Part shown: piece after piece, positions 7,427 to 14,991 of the stretch | Layout: the number at the start of each line of letters is the position of its first letter | How positions within the stretch are numbered: the stretch's first letter is position 1 | NCBI GenBank assembly: GCA_017550445.1 | Contig: JAFZOV010000144.1 | Span: 1 to 48,092, forward strand | Source: Fibrobacter sp. | GTDB lineage: Bacteria > Fibrobacterota > Fibrobacteria > Fibrobacterales > Fibrobacteraceae | Direction of reading: 5' to 3' | Length of the DNA: 48,092 bases | Position numbers and translations under genes: made by a program | Notes under the pieces: model-generated | The model's input: the letters and a program-made list of their open reading frames with translations, nothing else | What the model was told of the DNA's origin: nothing | The model's database searches: none

Positions 7427-7735
7427 ATGCTTCAACCTAATGATTTTTCTTTACTTCCTTGCACAAAGGAAGATGTTTCAGCTATTGCTTCTCGGGGACA
7501 TTTCTGTTTTCCTCCATTTGATCCGGTAAAGGACGATGATCCAGTCTCTTTGGATACATTCTTTTGTAAAGTTGTCCCTAATGAGGATGAAGAACATTTT
7601 TCCAAAACATATAAATTGGTAAAAAATGTAAAACCGAATGATATGCTTGGTTGCATAGAGGTGTTTAACGAAGAAATTGAAGATGAGGCAGAATTCATGT
7701 TCATTGATATTTGGAAAACATCCCCTAAAAATTGA
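7427..7735 (+). CDS. Small acidic hypothetical protein (102 aa)
   Basis: 102 residues, acidic, cytoplasmic in appearance. It begins MLQPNDFSLLPCTKEDVSAI and contains KNVKPNDMLGCIEVFNEEIE. There is no signal peptide or membrane helix. It starts 4 nt after the 50-residue protein and ends just before a strong terminator, giving a compact bicistronic unit. Family not recognised. A toxin-antitoxin or immunity pair is possible from size and spacing but nothing in the sequence proves it. Confidence 0.65.
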   Translation: MLQPNDFSLLPCTKEDVSAIASRGHFCFPPFDPVKDDDPVSLDTFFCKVVPNEDEEHFSKTYKLVKNVKPNDMLGCIEVFNEEIEDEAEFMFIDIWKTSPKN

Positions 7736-7751
7736 GTTGTTTCTAAAAATT

Positions 7752-7790
7752 ATTTAGCAGGAAAATAATTTTCCTACTAAATATTTTTCT
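7752..7790 (+). terminator. Terminator of small two-gene unit
   Basis: ATTTAG-C-AGGAAAA pairs with TTTTCCT-A-CTAAAT around TAA (7752-7782), with one mismatch, followed by a T-rich run to 7790. Confidence 0.85.
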
Positions 7791-7828
7791 TGACAAACAC
7801 AACTAGCTTGCTTTCTTATAAACAGGAG

Positions 7829-7850
7829 ATGCCCGCTCGGCGGCGGGCAT
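7829..7850. repeat. Dispersed hairpin repeat ATGCCCGC/GCGGGCAT
   Basis: Perfect 8-bp stem with a 6-nt loop, followed by GACA, as in the copies at 3205, 17203 and 46215. It lies past the end of the adaptor gene but lacks a T-run on that strand. Confidence 0.6.
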
Positions 7851-7876
7851 GACATTTAACTTTTTGCGAATTTAGC

Positions 7877-9232
7877 TTACTTCTTTTTCTTGCCTGGCGG
7901 AGTGGGCATGAAAGGGCTGGAGGCTTTGGACTTTTCGGTGATGCCGGAGGTCAGGGTTTCTTGGCTTACGACCACGGAGTCGCCTTCGCTTAGGCCCTTG
8001 AGGATTTGCACGTTCACGCCATCGCTAATGCCGATTTTAACCGGGCGGGGTGCGGCCTTGCCATCGATACTTACCCACACATGATTGCCGGAAAGCTTGG
8101 GGCGCTGGCCCTTTTTCTTGCCGCTTTTACCCATGCCCGGGGGGCCGAAGCCGCCGGGACCGCCTGCGGGCGGGCCACCCGCGCCCATGTCAGGGGGCGG
8201 GGGCGGAAAGTCGTCACTTTTCGCGGCGGCGCTATCGCCAGCGGCATTCGCCGCAAATTCACCCTTCGCGGGTCTCGGGAAATCCTTCGGGTCTGCCATC
8301 GGAGTGCCTTCGGCAGGAGTAAACTTGAGCGCCTTCACCGGAATCGACACGGCATCCTTGACTTCCTGCGTCACGATGGTGCAAGTCGCCGTCATGCCAG
8401 GGAGCAATTTCTGATCGGGGTTCTCCGCCGAGATTACCACGGTGTAAGTCACCACGTTGCTCGTGGTCGTCGGACTCAGGCGCACTTCTTGCACGGTACC
8501 GCTGAATTTTTCATCCTGATAGGCATCCACCGTGAATTCCACGCGCTGTCCCGCCTTCACTTGACCGATGTCAGCCTCGTCCACATCCGCCATCACCTTC
8601 ATCTGGCTTAAATCTTTCGCTATTACAAACAAAGTAGGAGTACTCATGGAAGCCGCCACCGTCTGCCCCACTTCTACGGCGCGCTTCAAGACAACACCGC
8701 TAATCGGGCTCTTGATGGTCGCATAGCTCAAGTTGAGTTTCGCCTGGTTCACCTCGTTTTCGCTACGTTCTACAGCCAGTTTTGCCGAATTCATGTTATA
8801 TTCGGCAGTTTCCAGCTCTACGGCACTAGCCGAATTGCTTTCAGAGAGCTTTTTCACGCGATTGTAGGTAGATTCCTTATAATTGTAGTCGGCCTGGGCG
8901 CTCTTGTAGGCGATTTCGGCCTGCGTGAGGGTGGCGCGGAGTTTGGATTTATCGAGTTCCGCAATGACCTGGCCCTTCTTGACCTTGGTGTTAAAGTCCA
9001 CGTAAATCTTGCTGATATCGCCTGACACCTGCGTACCAACTTCCACCTGGTCCACCGGTTCAAGGGTGCCCGTAGCAGAGATAGTGGTGGCGATAGTTGC
9101 CAGCGTGACCTTGGCACTTACCAGCGGACCTACCGCCGTATCGGCCTTGGCGTCAAAAAAGAATGTTTTCGCCCCAAAGGCAATGCCCGCAATCACAGCG
9201 AGCAAAATGACGAATTTCAGCAACTTTTTCAT
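7877..9232 (-). CDS. HlyD/MacA-like periplasmic adaptor protein
   Basis: Membrane-fusion protein of the RND/MacA type, expected to bridge an inner-membrane transporter and an outer-membrane channel. It is 451 residues from the ATG at 9232 (MKKLLKFVILLAVIAGIAFG, one N-terminal membrane anchor). A barrel-sandwich start TGTLEPVDQVEVGTQVSG is followed by a helical hairpin with coiled-coil character (about 100-180), the lipoyl half KSPISGVVLKRAVEVGQTV and beta-barrel domains. Near residues 330-380 a Pro/Gly/Met-rich insertion (FPPPPPDMGAGGPPAGG) interrupts the C-terminal domain, and the tail is basic (GKKKK). No MacB permease or TolC gene is adjacent. The ribosome site is weak; an in-frame ATG at 9277 is an alternative. 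Confidence 0.88.
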   Translation of the reverse strand: MKKLLKFVILLAVIAGIAFGAKTFFFDAKADTAVGPLVSAKVTLATIATTISATGTLEPVDQVEVGTQVSGDISKIYVDFNTKVKKGQVIAELDKSKLRATLTQAEIAYKSAQADYNYKESTYNRVKKLSESNSASAVELETAEYNMNSAKLAVERSENEVNQAKLNLSYATIKSPISGVVLKRAVEVGQTVAASMSTPTLFVIAKDLSQMKVMADVDEADIGQVKAGQRVEFTVDAYQDEKFSGTVQEVRLSPTTTSNVVTYTVVISAENPDQKLLPGMTATCTIVTQEVKDAVSIPVKALKFTPAEGTPMADPKDFPRPAKGEFAANAAGDSAAAKSDDFPPPPPDMGAGGPPAGGPGGFGPPGMGKSGKKKGQRPKLSGNHVWVSIDGKAAPRPVKIGISDGVNVQILKGLSEGDSVVVSQETLTSGITEKSKASSPFMPTPPGKKKK

Positions 9233-9381
9233 ATAACAGACCCAAAAATAAAAAGAATTATCAATGTTTTCGCACATTTAGGTGCACGAAAGCAGAGTTT
9301 GGTTGCAGAATTTGTTGAAAATTATTTATATTTAGAGAGTATTAAACCAACCGTCTTTTATAGACAAGAATAGGGAAAAAA

Positions 9382-9975
9382 ATGAAAAAAGCGTTTTGGG
9401 GGCTTTCCATTTTGCCCATAGCTTTCATTTCTGGCTGTGGCGACAGTGATTCAACTTCCTCTCCGGATTCTACCGCAATGCCCGACGGCGTTGTCAGGAC
9501 TACAGATGACCTTGGCACCTGCGACCGTTCCAACGAAGGAAAAAGTCTTCAGGTTATCGCCGAAGGCGCATATTTCCTGTGCACTGACGGCAAATGGGTC
9601 AATAACGGCTGGTGGAAGGACCTGCCGACACCCTCTAGCAGCTCCAGATACGAAGAAACTTCTTCGTCTGCCAGAAGTTCCAGCTCCATAGATGACGAAG
9701 AAGAGGAAAGTTCCTCTTCTATAGCATCCAGTTCCAGCATTGCAGACCTGTCCAGCTCTAGCGAAGATGAAGATTTGAGTTCTTCTTCCGAAGATGAAGA
9801 TCTGTCCAGCTCCAGCGAAGACGAAGATTTGAGCTCTTCTTCCGAAGACGAAGACCTGTCCAGCTCCAGCGAAGAAGATGAAGATAGCTCCTCTTCCTCC
9901 GAAGACGAAGACTTGTCCAGCTCCAGCGAAGATGAAGAAGAAAGCTCTTCTTCGGCTGAACCTGACGACCTTTAA
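9382..9975 (+). CDS. Lipoprotein with acidic-serine tandem repeats
   Basis: 197 residues. The signal MKKAFWGLSILPIAFISGC has a lipobox Cys at 19. A short globular part (to about residue 85) contains two further Cys (LGTCDRS, FLCTDGKW) and a Trp-rich turn. The rest is low-complexity: a run of 9-residue repeats DLSSSSEDE, extremely acidic. The globular part may bind something at the surface; the tail looks like a flexible stalk. Family unknown. A clear terminator follows at 10004. Confidence 0.8.
   Translation: MKKAFWGLSILPIAFISGCGDSDSTSSPDSTAMPDGVVRTTDDLGTCDRSNEGKSLQVIAEGAYFLCTDGKWVNNGWWKDLPTPSSSSRYEETSSSARSSSSIDDEEEESSSSIASSSSIADLSSSSEDEDLSSSSEDEDLSSSSEDEDLSSSSEDEDLSSSSEEDEDSSSSSEDEDLSSSSEDEEESSSSAEPDDL
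9745..9950 (+). repeat. In-gene tandem repeat (27-bp unit, 54-bp pattern)
   Basis: Seven units encode DLSSSSEDE or close variants. Odd and even units use different serine codons (TCCAGCTCCAGC against AGTTCTTCTTCC types), so the DNA shows a 54-bp higher-order period. This suggests growth by duplication of a two-unit block. Confidence 0.8.
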
Positions 9976-10003
9976 TTTTCTTCGCCAATAAGCAAAAAAG
10001 TTT

Positions 10004-10034
10004 TCCGCCGGTTTCGTCCGGCGGATTTCTTTTT
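10004..10034 (+). terminator. Terminator of 9382 gene
   Basis: TCCGCCGG and CCGGCGGA form an 8-bp stem with a 6-nt loop (10004-10025), followed by TTTCTTTTT. Confidence 0.92.
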
Positions 10035-10042
10035 ACAAAAAA

Positions 10043-10068
10043 AATCCTGGTTTAAAAACCAGGATTTT
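10043..10068. terminator. Bidirectional terminator between convergent genes
   Basis: AATCCTGG and CCAGGATT form the stem, with A-run before and T-run after, so it works in both directions. It serves the minus gene ending at 10092 and backs up the plus terminator at 10004. Confidence 0.88.
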
Positions 10069-10091
10069 TTGCTTTATAATTCTACCGGACC

Positions 10092-11405
10092 TTAGTCTTC
10101 GTCGATATCAACGATAGAGGGAATCTTGTAGGTAACGGACGGAGCATCTTCGAAGTTAGCTTCGACACCGTCTTCGCTGTAAGGCAGCACGATGAAGCTG
10201 ACCTGCTTTACAGAGCTAGAGAGGTAGTCCGTATCGAAAGAGTAGGTCGTTTTTGTAGAAGAAACCGTTGTATACTTCACAAAGTCCGGGTTCACATCGG
10301 TCATGTAGTAGATGGTGTAACCGCCAATGTCGCCCTTAGGAGCAGTCCAAGACAGGTTGGCATAGTCTGAATAGTCCGGATCCTGTTCGACAGTCAAGTT
10401 CTTGACCTGGGCAGGAGCGTCACCGGTAGACTTTGCACCGACGCTGAAGGTTGTTGTGACAGTGGATGTTGCGCCTTCAACAGAGTAAACCGTACCACGA
10501 ACCGTGTAGCTAGTTTCAGTATTCCACTTGCCAGAATACGGAGTAACCTTAATGGTACGCATGTCGCTGCCCAGAGACACCGCAGAAAGCACCACTGAGC
10601 CGCTATTGTTGGTAACAGTCCAGTGATCCTTCGTGACAGAATCCTTCACGAGTTCGGCAGCGAACGTCATGGAGAAGTCGGAAGTTGCAGACATATCTGC
10701 AGCGTTGTCCGAGACCTTGACAATAGAGGCAGACAGCTTTTCAAGGCTGATTGTAGCAACGTTGATCTGGTCGCCAGCCCTGTAAGTTGCACCACCGACG
10801 GTCTTCACGTCGTCACCAATGTACTTCTGGGAATTGATCGTTTCCTGACCCACATAGATAGAGATTTCGACACCTTCAGGCAGGTTTTTGAAAGTATATT
10901 CACCTTCGGCAGAAGTCGTGTCGCTGATTTCAGACGGGACAAAGTAGTTCGGGAGCTTGGCGTAAACGGTAACGCCCTTAGCGGCACCCACCTTGCCCTT
11001 GTCGTTGGTGTAAAGGACGATACCCTTAGCAACGACGCCAGCCTTGTACATGGGAACGATCTTAACGACATCGCCTACGCGAGGAATGTCGCCTTGCCCC
11101 TGTTCTTCGAGAGTGACCGCGGTCTGCACCGTAGCGTAGCCTTCCTTAGAAATCTGGAATGCATGGTCACCGAGAGCACTTTCTTCCCAAGTCGAATTTC
11201 CGAGATCATCGGAAACAACCGTCTCGTCATCTACGACAGAATAAACAGTCACGTTGGGCAGAGCTGCACCAGAATGATTGTCTACAACTCTGATGGTAAT
11301 CGTACCTTCAGCCTTAGAATCATCGTTGATGTTGGTTACAGTGCTATCGCATGCAGCAAGGAAAGCGCCGGATGCAAGAATCGAAATAATATGCTTGAGA
11401 TGCAT
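10092..11405 (-). CDS. Lipoprotein with carboxypeptidase-regulatory-like and Fn3 domains
   Basis: 437 residues. The signal MHLKHIISILASGAFLAAC ends in a lipobox Cys (19). Next comes a beta-sandwich of the carboxypeptidase regulatory-like type (ITIRVVDNHSGAALPNVTVYS...ISKEGYATVQT, about 35-105), and a second similar module near 125-200 (YTFKNLPEGVEISIYVG). An Ig-like region follows (about 220-330), and then a fibronectin-III-like domain (NLTVEQDPDYSDYANLSWTA...YTIYYM) at the C-terminus. No catalytic motif is seen. It is probably a surface or periplasmic binding/structural lipoprotein. GGAGG lies close before the ATG. Exact function unknown. Confidence 0.85.
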   Translation of the reverse strand: MHLKHIISILASGAFLAACDSTVTNINDDSKAEGTITIRVVDNHSGAALPNVTVYSVVDDETVVSDDLGNSTWEESALGDHAFQISKEGYATVQTAVTLEEQGQGDIPRVGDVVKIVPMYKAGVVAKGIVLYTNDKGKVGAAKGVTVYAKLPNYFVPSEISDTTSAEGEYTFKNLPEGVEISIYVGQETINSQKYIGDDVKTVGGATYRAGDQINVATISLEKLSASIVKVSDNAADMSATSDFSMTFAAELVKDSVTKDHWTVTNNSGSVVLSAVSLGSDMRTIKVTPYSGKWNTETSYTVRGTVYSVEGATSTVTTTFSVGAKSTGDAPAQVKNLTVEQDPDYSDYANLSWTAPKGDIGGYTIYYMTDVNPDFVKYTTVSSTKTTYSFDTDYLSSSVKQVSFIVLPYSEDGVEANFEDAPSVTYKIPSIVDIDED

Positions 11406-11457
11406 GTTTCCTCCATTAGTTAATATGTAAAATATAATAAAAAATCGGGTAATTTGT

Positions 11458-11463
11458 TATATT
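11458..11463 (+). promoter_or_regulatory. Putative -10 of cation exporter gene
   Basis: TATATT ends 9 nt before the ATG at 11473 and there is no ribosome site, so the message may be leaderless or nearly so. The opposite strand carries a TATATTTT element for the divergent gene at 11405. Confidence 0.4.
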
Positions 11464-11472
11464 ATTTACAAA

Positions 11473-12381
11473 ATGACTCGTATCGCCAAAAAAGATGACA
11501 GTTCCGAAGTCCGCCGCGTCACGTGGGTGGGTCTTGGCTGGAACGTCGTCTTATCCGTGGGCAAGTTTTTTGCCGGTTATTTTGGCGGTTCCCAGGCCTT
11601 GATTGCAGACGCCATCCACAGCGCTTCGGATTTTACTACAGACATTGCCATTATTGTCGGAGCCCGTTTCTGGAACGCACCGCCCGACGCAGATCACCCT
11701 TACGGGCACCGCCGTTTCGAGACACTGATTTCGGTCGGAATCGGACTTGCTGTCTGCGCCGTGGGTCTCGGTCTCGGCTACAACGCCGTCGTGGCACTCA
11801 AGAACGGGGAACAGTCCCATCCGGAATGGATTGCCGCAATCATGGCGCTGGTTTCCATAGTTATAAAAGAGGCGCTTTTCCGCTACACCCGGACCAAGGG
11901 CCGCGCCATTCGCAGCGAGGCCGTAGAGGCAAACGCCTGGCACCACCGGAGCGACGCTTACAGTTCCATTCCGGTGCTTGTGGCTGTACTTTTTGGGATC
12001 ATTGTGCCGGAACTATGGTTTGCCGACTCCGTGGGCGCGATTATCGTTTCGATTTTCATTTTGCATTCGGGATTTGAAATCGCCTGGCCGGGCATTCACC
12101 GAGTGGCCGACGAAGGCGCAAGCGTCGAGGTCGCGCAGAAGCTGCGTGAAGTGGCACTCGCTTGTCCGAATGTAATCAGCATTCATGGGTTCCGCACCCG
12201 TTACGTGGGTTCTGACTTGCATGTAGATTTGCATGTGGTAGTCCCCGCCGAAATGTCCTTGCTTGCGGCCCACGACTTGGCCGAAGAAGTCGAACGCCGT
12301 ATTATTGATGCAGGCGAAAATGTAGTCGATGCGCTTGTGCACATCGACCCGTATGATCCACAGAAAGTAGATAAAGAATAA
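11473..12381 (+). CDS. CDF-family cation efflux protein
   Basis: Inner-membrane exporter of divalent metal ions (zinc, iron, cobalt or manganese class), driven by proton exchange. It is 302 residues. The family signature lies in SQALIADAIHSASDFTTD (residues 37-54, metal-binding Asp/His), followed by DADHPYGHRRFE. Six hydrophobic segments are visible; the second metal motif is AWHHRSDAYSS. The C-terminal cytoplasmic domain is of the expected type (VISIHGFRTRYVGSDLHVDLHVVVPAEMS). It lacks the His-rich loop of zinc-specific CDFs, so the metal cannot be named. Confidence 0.93.
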   Translation: MTRIAKKDDSSEVRRVTWVGLGWNVVLSVGKFFAGYFGGSQALIADAIHSASDFTTDIAIIVGARFWNAPPDADHPYGHRRFETLISVGIGLAVCAVGLGLGYNAVVALKNGEQSHPEWIAAIMALVSIVIKEALFRYTRTKGRAIRSEAVEANAWHHRSDAYSSIPVLVAVLFGIIVPELWFADSVGAIIVSIFILHSGFEIAWPGIHRVADEGASVEVAQKLREVALACPNVISIHGFRTRYVGSDLHVDLHVVVPAEMSLLAAHDLAEEVERRIIDAGENVVDALVHIDPYDPQKVDKE

Positions 12382-12384
12382 TTA

Positions 12385-12403
12385 GTTATGCGCTTGCGCA
12401 ATG
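12385..12403. repeat. 19-bp sequence shared with 6924..6942
   Basis: GTTATGCGCTTGCGCAATG occurs here between convergent genes and, identically, inside the 5' coding region of the FISUMP gene (6924-6942). It contains the TGCGC/GCGCA mini-hairpin. It is too short to be an insertion sequence. Confidence 0.6.
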
Positions 12404-12413
12404 ACGTAGATGA

Positions 12414-13883
12414 TTACTTCTTCAGCAGGAAGCCGGCGACGCTCTTTTCGCGGACGAAGGTTTTCTGAGCGGCTGCTTGAACGTCAGCGGCAGTGACTTT
12501 GTTGAGTTCATCCGCCCAGTTGAGGAAAATGCGGTAATCGCCGAACATTTCGTACCACGCAAGCATCGTCGCGACATTTTCCATATCAGTCAGGCTGCGC
12601 ACGAGTCCAGCGTAAGCGTGATTCTTCACCTTCTGGAAATCGCGTTCGCTCACGGTTTCGGTCTTCAAGCGTTCCAATTCTTCCCACACGATTTTTTCGA
12701 CCTTCGCGGGGTCGGCATCCGGACGCAAGTTCACCGTCACGCCGAATTCAGACACGTACTTGTTCGGCGAGTTAGACGCCTTCACACTCACGGCGAGCTT
12801 TTCTTCTTGAATCAGACGCTTGTAAAGTCTGCCGGAGCGGCCATTCAAAACACCCTCGGCAATATCGAGCGGGTACAGAATCTGGTCGCCCACTTCGGGA
12901 GTTGTAAAAGTGAGCGTATACAAATTCGGAGCATCGGGACGCTTCACCGTCAGGCGCTTTTCGCCGGCCTGCTCAGGGTCGCGAATCGTAAGCGGCGGGA
13001 ACGCCTCGCCAGTGGGAATCGGGCCAAAGTACTTTTTCACCAAATCCATCGTGGCTGTCGTATCGATATCACCTGCAAGCACTAGAATCGCATTGCGCGG
13101 CTTGTAATACTTGCGGTAATGTTCGTCGGCCATTTCGCGAGTCAAGTTCATAATGTCGCTCGGCCAACCAATCGTCGGCACGCGATACGGGAACGCCTCG
13201 TAAATCATGGAATTCAGCGTTTCGTAAAAACGACCCGTGGGCCTGTCATCGTAGCGCATGCGACGTTCTTCGCGCACCACCATGCGTTCGGAATAAAATT
13301 CACGCAGCACGGCATTCTGCATACGGTCCGCTTCAAGCCACATGAAAAGTTCGATTTTGTTCTTCGGAAGCGTCACGATGTAGGCTGTCATCAAGTCGCT
13401 CGTGAAAGCATTCAAGCCCGTACCGCCCGCGGCCTGGTAGGCGCCCCAAAGTTCGTCCTTCACAAAAATTTTGCGGTGTTCATTCAACACAGAATCGTGC
13501 TCGGCAGTGAGCTTTTTGACCTTTGCGGTATCGCCTGCAATAATCGCGGGGCGTATCAAAGCCTGCAGGCTATCTTGTACAGCCATGAACCTAGCATCGG
13601 CAATGCTGTCCGAAATTCCCACCTTCTTGGTGCCCTTGAAAAGTTCGTGTTCCAAAATGTGCGCAAGGCCAGACTTACCCGGAACCTCGTGCACGGAACC
13701 CGTCACATAAAACAGGCGGCAACTCACCGTAGGCGCCTGCTTATTCGGGTGCAACAATACCGTGAGCCCGTTCGGCAGAACCTCTTTGTGTACAATCAAG
13801 TTCACCTGAGCAAGCGACGGAGCCGCAAACATCGCAGCACACAAAGCCGCCACGCTCCACGAAAATTTCTTAAACAAATTCAT
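12414..13883 (-). CDS. M16-family zinc peptidase
   Basis: Secreted or periplasmic metallopeptidase related to mitochondrial processing peptidase and pitrilysin. It is 489 residues with a signal peptide (SVAALCAAMFAAPSLAQ). The inverted zinc motif HILEH with following ELFKGTKKVG is at about residues 80-95; the distal Glu is likely in the REERRMRYDD region. An M16 C-terminal domain follows (LVLAGDIDTTATMDLVKKYFG). A large insertion after the zinc motif (SIADARFMAVQDSLQALI...) is atypical. The ATG overlaps the stop of the upstream gene by one base, so translation is probably coupled. Confidence 0.9.
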   Translation of the reverse strand: MNLFKKFSWSVAALCAAMFAAPSLAQVNLIVHKEVLPNGLTVLLHPNKQAPTVSCRLFYVTGSVHEVPGKSGLAHILEHELFKGTKKVGISDSIADARFMAVQDSLQALIRPAIIAGDTAKVKKLTAEHDSVLNEHRKIFVKDELWGAYQAAGGTGLNAFTSDLMTAYIVTLPKNKIELFMWLEADRMQNAVLREFYSERMVVREERRMRYDDRPTGRFYETLNSMIYEAFPYRVPTIGWPSDIMNLTREMADEHYRKYYKPRNAILVLAGDIDTTATMDLVKKYFGPIPTGEAFPPLTIRDPEQAGEKRLTVKRPDAPNLYTLTFTTPEVGDQILYPLDIAEGVLNGRSGRLYKRLIQEEKLAVSVKASNSPNKYVSEFGVTVNLRPDADPAKVEKIVWEELERLKTETVSERDFQKVKNHAYAGLVRSLTDMENVATMLAWYEMFGDYRIFLNWADELNKVTAADVQAAAQKTFVREKSVAGFLLKK

Positions 13884-14833
13884 TATACCGCCTCGTCGCT
13901 ATTTTTTCCTTCGGCACTTCTTGCTTTAGCAAACTTGACTATTTCTTCTGCGATTTCGTTTGCCTTCTGCGTATCTTCGTTGTAAATCGCATCGATTTTC
14001 TGGCAGCCGAGTTCCAAAATTCGGCGAGCGAGCGCCGAGTCCTTTTGACTGCGCAGGTCACGAACGGCAAGGTCAATCAGCTTAATATCGGCTTGGGCCG
14101 GGTAGCCCTTCATAAAGTCATAGAACAGTTTTATCTGTTCGTTGTACTGGGCATCGGTTTCAAGAGCCAGCAAAAACGGTATCACGCGCACATTCAAAAG
14201 CTTGCCGAGGTCGCCCACAAAGGTATTCAGCGTAAGCCCCTTCGGGAACAATTCTTCGGAATCGTTCTGTAAATCTTCGGTATCCAGGAATTCGCCCGAT
14301 TCAATCTGCGAAAGCGCCTCGTTCAAGAAATCCATTTCTTTTTTGCGAGCCTGTTCGCGGAATCGCGCCTGGTAATAAATCGGGAGCGTCGTGAGGCAGA
14401 AATGCGCTTGCCCCGCCCCGATAAATTCACCGATGTAGTAAATGTCGGCGTCTTCGTTCAGGATATCTTCTTCGCGGGTAAAGTTGCCAATCTTCGCCGG
14501 AATCGGAATCACTTCCATGCTCGATAGTTCATGCAGGCGTTCGCGCATCTTTTCGACATCCATATCCGACGGCAAATCTACGCCCTCGGCTTCCATCGAT
14601 TCAAGCATATCATTCAGCTTGTCATCGACCGCGCGGTCAAGCATCTTTTTGCTAGGCACCTTCGGCGAGAACATACGGAAATCACCTTCCAACGCCAACA
14701 GACCATTCTTGATCATATCGTCAAAGGGGGTGCCGCTATCCTGTTCATCAGGGTTCGGCAAAATCTTCGCGTACGCAATCATGCGCCCGCACAAGCTATC
14801 GTCATTTCCTTTTTTCTGCTCAATACCTAACAT
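13883..14833 (-). CDS. Hypothetical protein coupled to M16 peptidase
   Basis: 316 residues, acidic, no signal peptide or membrane helix, so cytoplasmic. Helical, charged stretches dominate (MEAEGVDLPSDMDVEKMRER; REQARKKEMDFLNEALSQIE). The C-terminal half could be helical repeats (VRDLRSQKDSALARRILELG). The stop TAA shares its last base with the ATG of the M16 peptidase, the tightest form of translational coupling. No family was recognised. Partnership with an exported peptidase is odd for a cytoplasmic protein; operon membership may reflect shared expression only. Confidence 0.8.
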   Translation of the reverse strand: MLGIEQKKGNDDSLCGRMIAYAKILPNPDEQDSGTPFDDMIKNGLLALEGDFRMFSPKVPSKKMLDRAVDDKLNDMLESMEAEGVDLPSDMDVEKMRERLHELSSMEVIPIPAKIGNFTREEDILNEDADIYYIGEFIGAGQAHFCLTTLPIYYQARFREQARKKEMDFLNEALSQIESGEFLDTEDLQNDSEELFPKGLTLNTFVGDLGKLLNVRVIPFLLALETDAQYNEQIKLFYDFMKGYPAQADIKLIDLAVRDLRSQKDSALARRILELGCQKIDAIYNEDTQKANEIAEEIVKFAKARSAEGKNSDEAV

Positions 14834-14848
14834 ACGAAGGGGAATATA

Positions 14849-14990
14849 GTAAATTCGGAATTCGGAATTCAGAATTTCGAGTTACTAGTTCTGAGTTCCT
14901 AGTTATTAGCCGCTAAATTTTCACTAGGCTATTCTAGGAACTGGGAACTAGTAACTTGCCCGAAGGGCAAAATAACTGTGCCGTAGGCAC
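14849..14990. repeat. Second family of modular palindromic repeat
   Basis: Left arm AGTTACTAGTTCTGAGTTCC... (14880-14902) and right arm (14934-14956) are inverted copies matching at 21 of 23 positions. They are followed by mini-hairpins TTGCCC-GAA-GGGCAA (14956-14970) and GTGCC-GTA-GGCAC (14978-14990). A TTCGGAA-rich iterated tract (14853-14878) precedes. The plan (iterated inverted arms, CGAAG hairpin, CGTAG hairpin) is that of the elements at 824 and 2051, but the arms differ. Confidence 0.8.
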
Positions 14991-14991
14991 C

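Noticed and set aside
7828..7855. Terminator of the adaptor gene
   Set aside because: The hairpin is perfect but lacks a T-run on the minus strand; it fits the dispersed repeat class better.
9745..9950. CRISPR-like periodicity
   Set aside because: The repeats are contiguous, in frame and coding (DLSSSSEDE); there are no unique spacers or cas genes.
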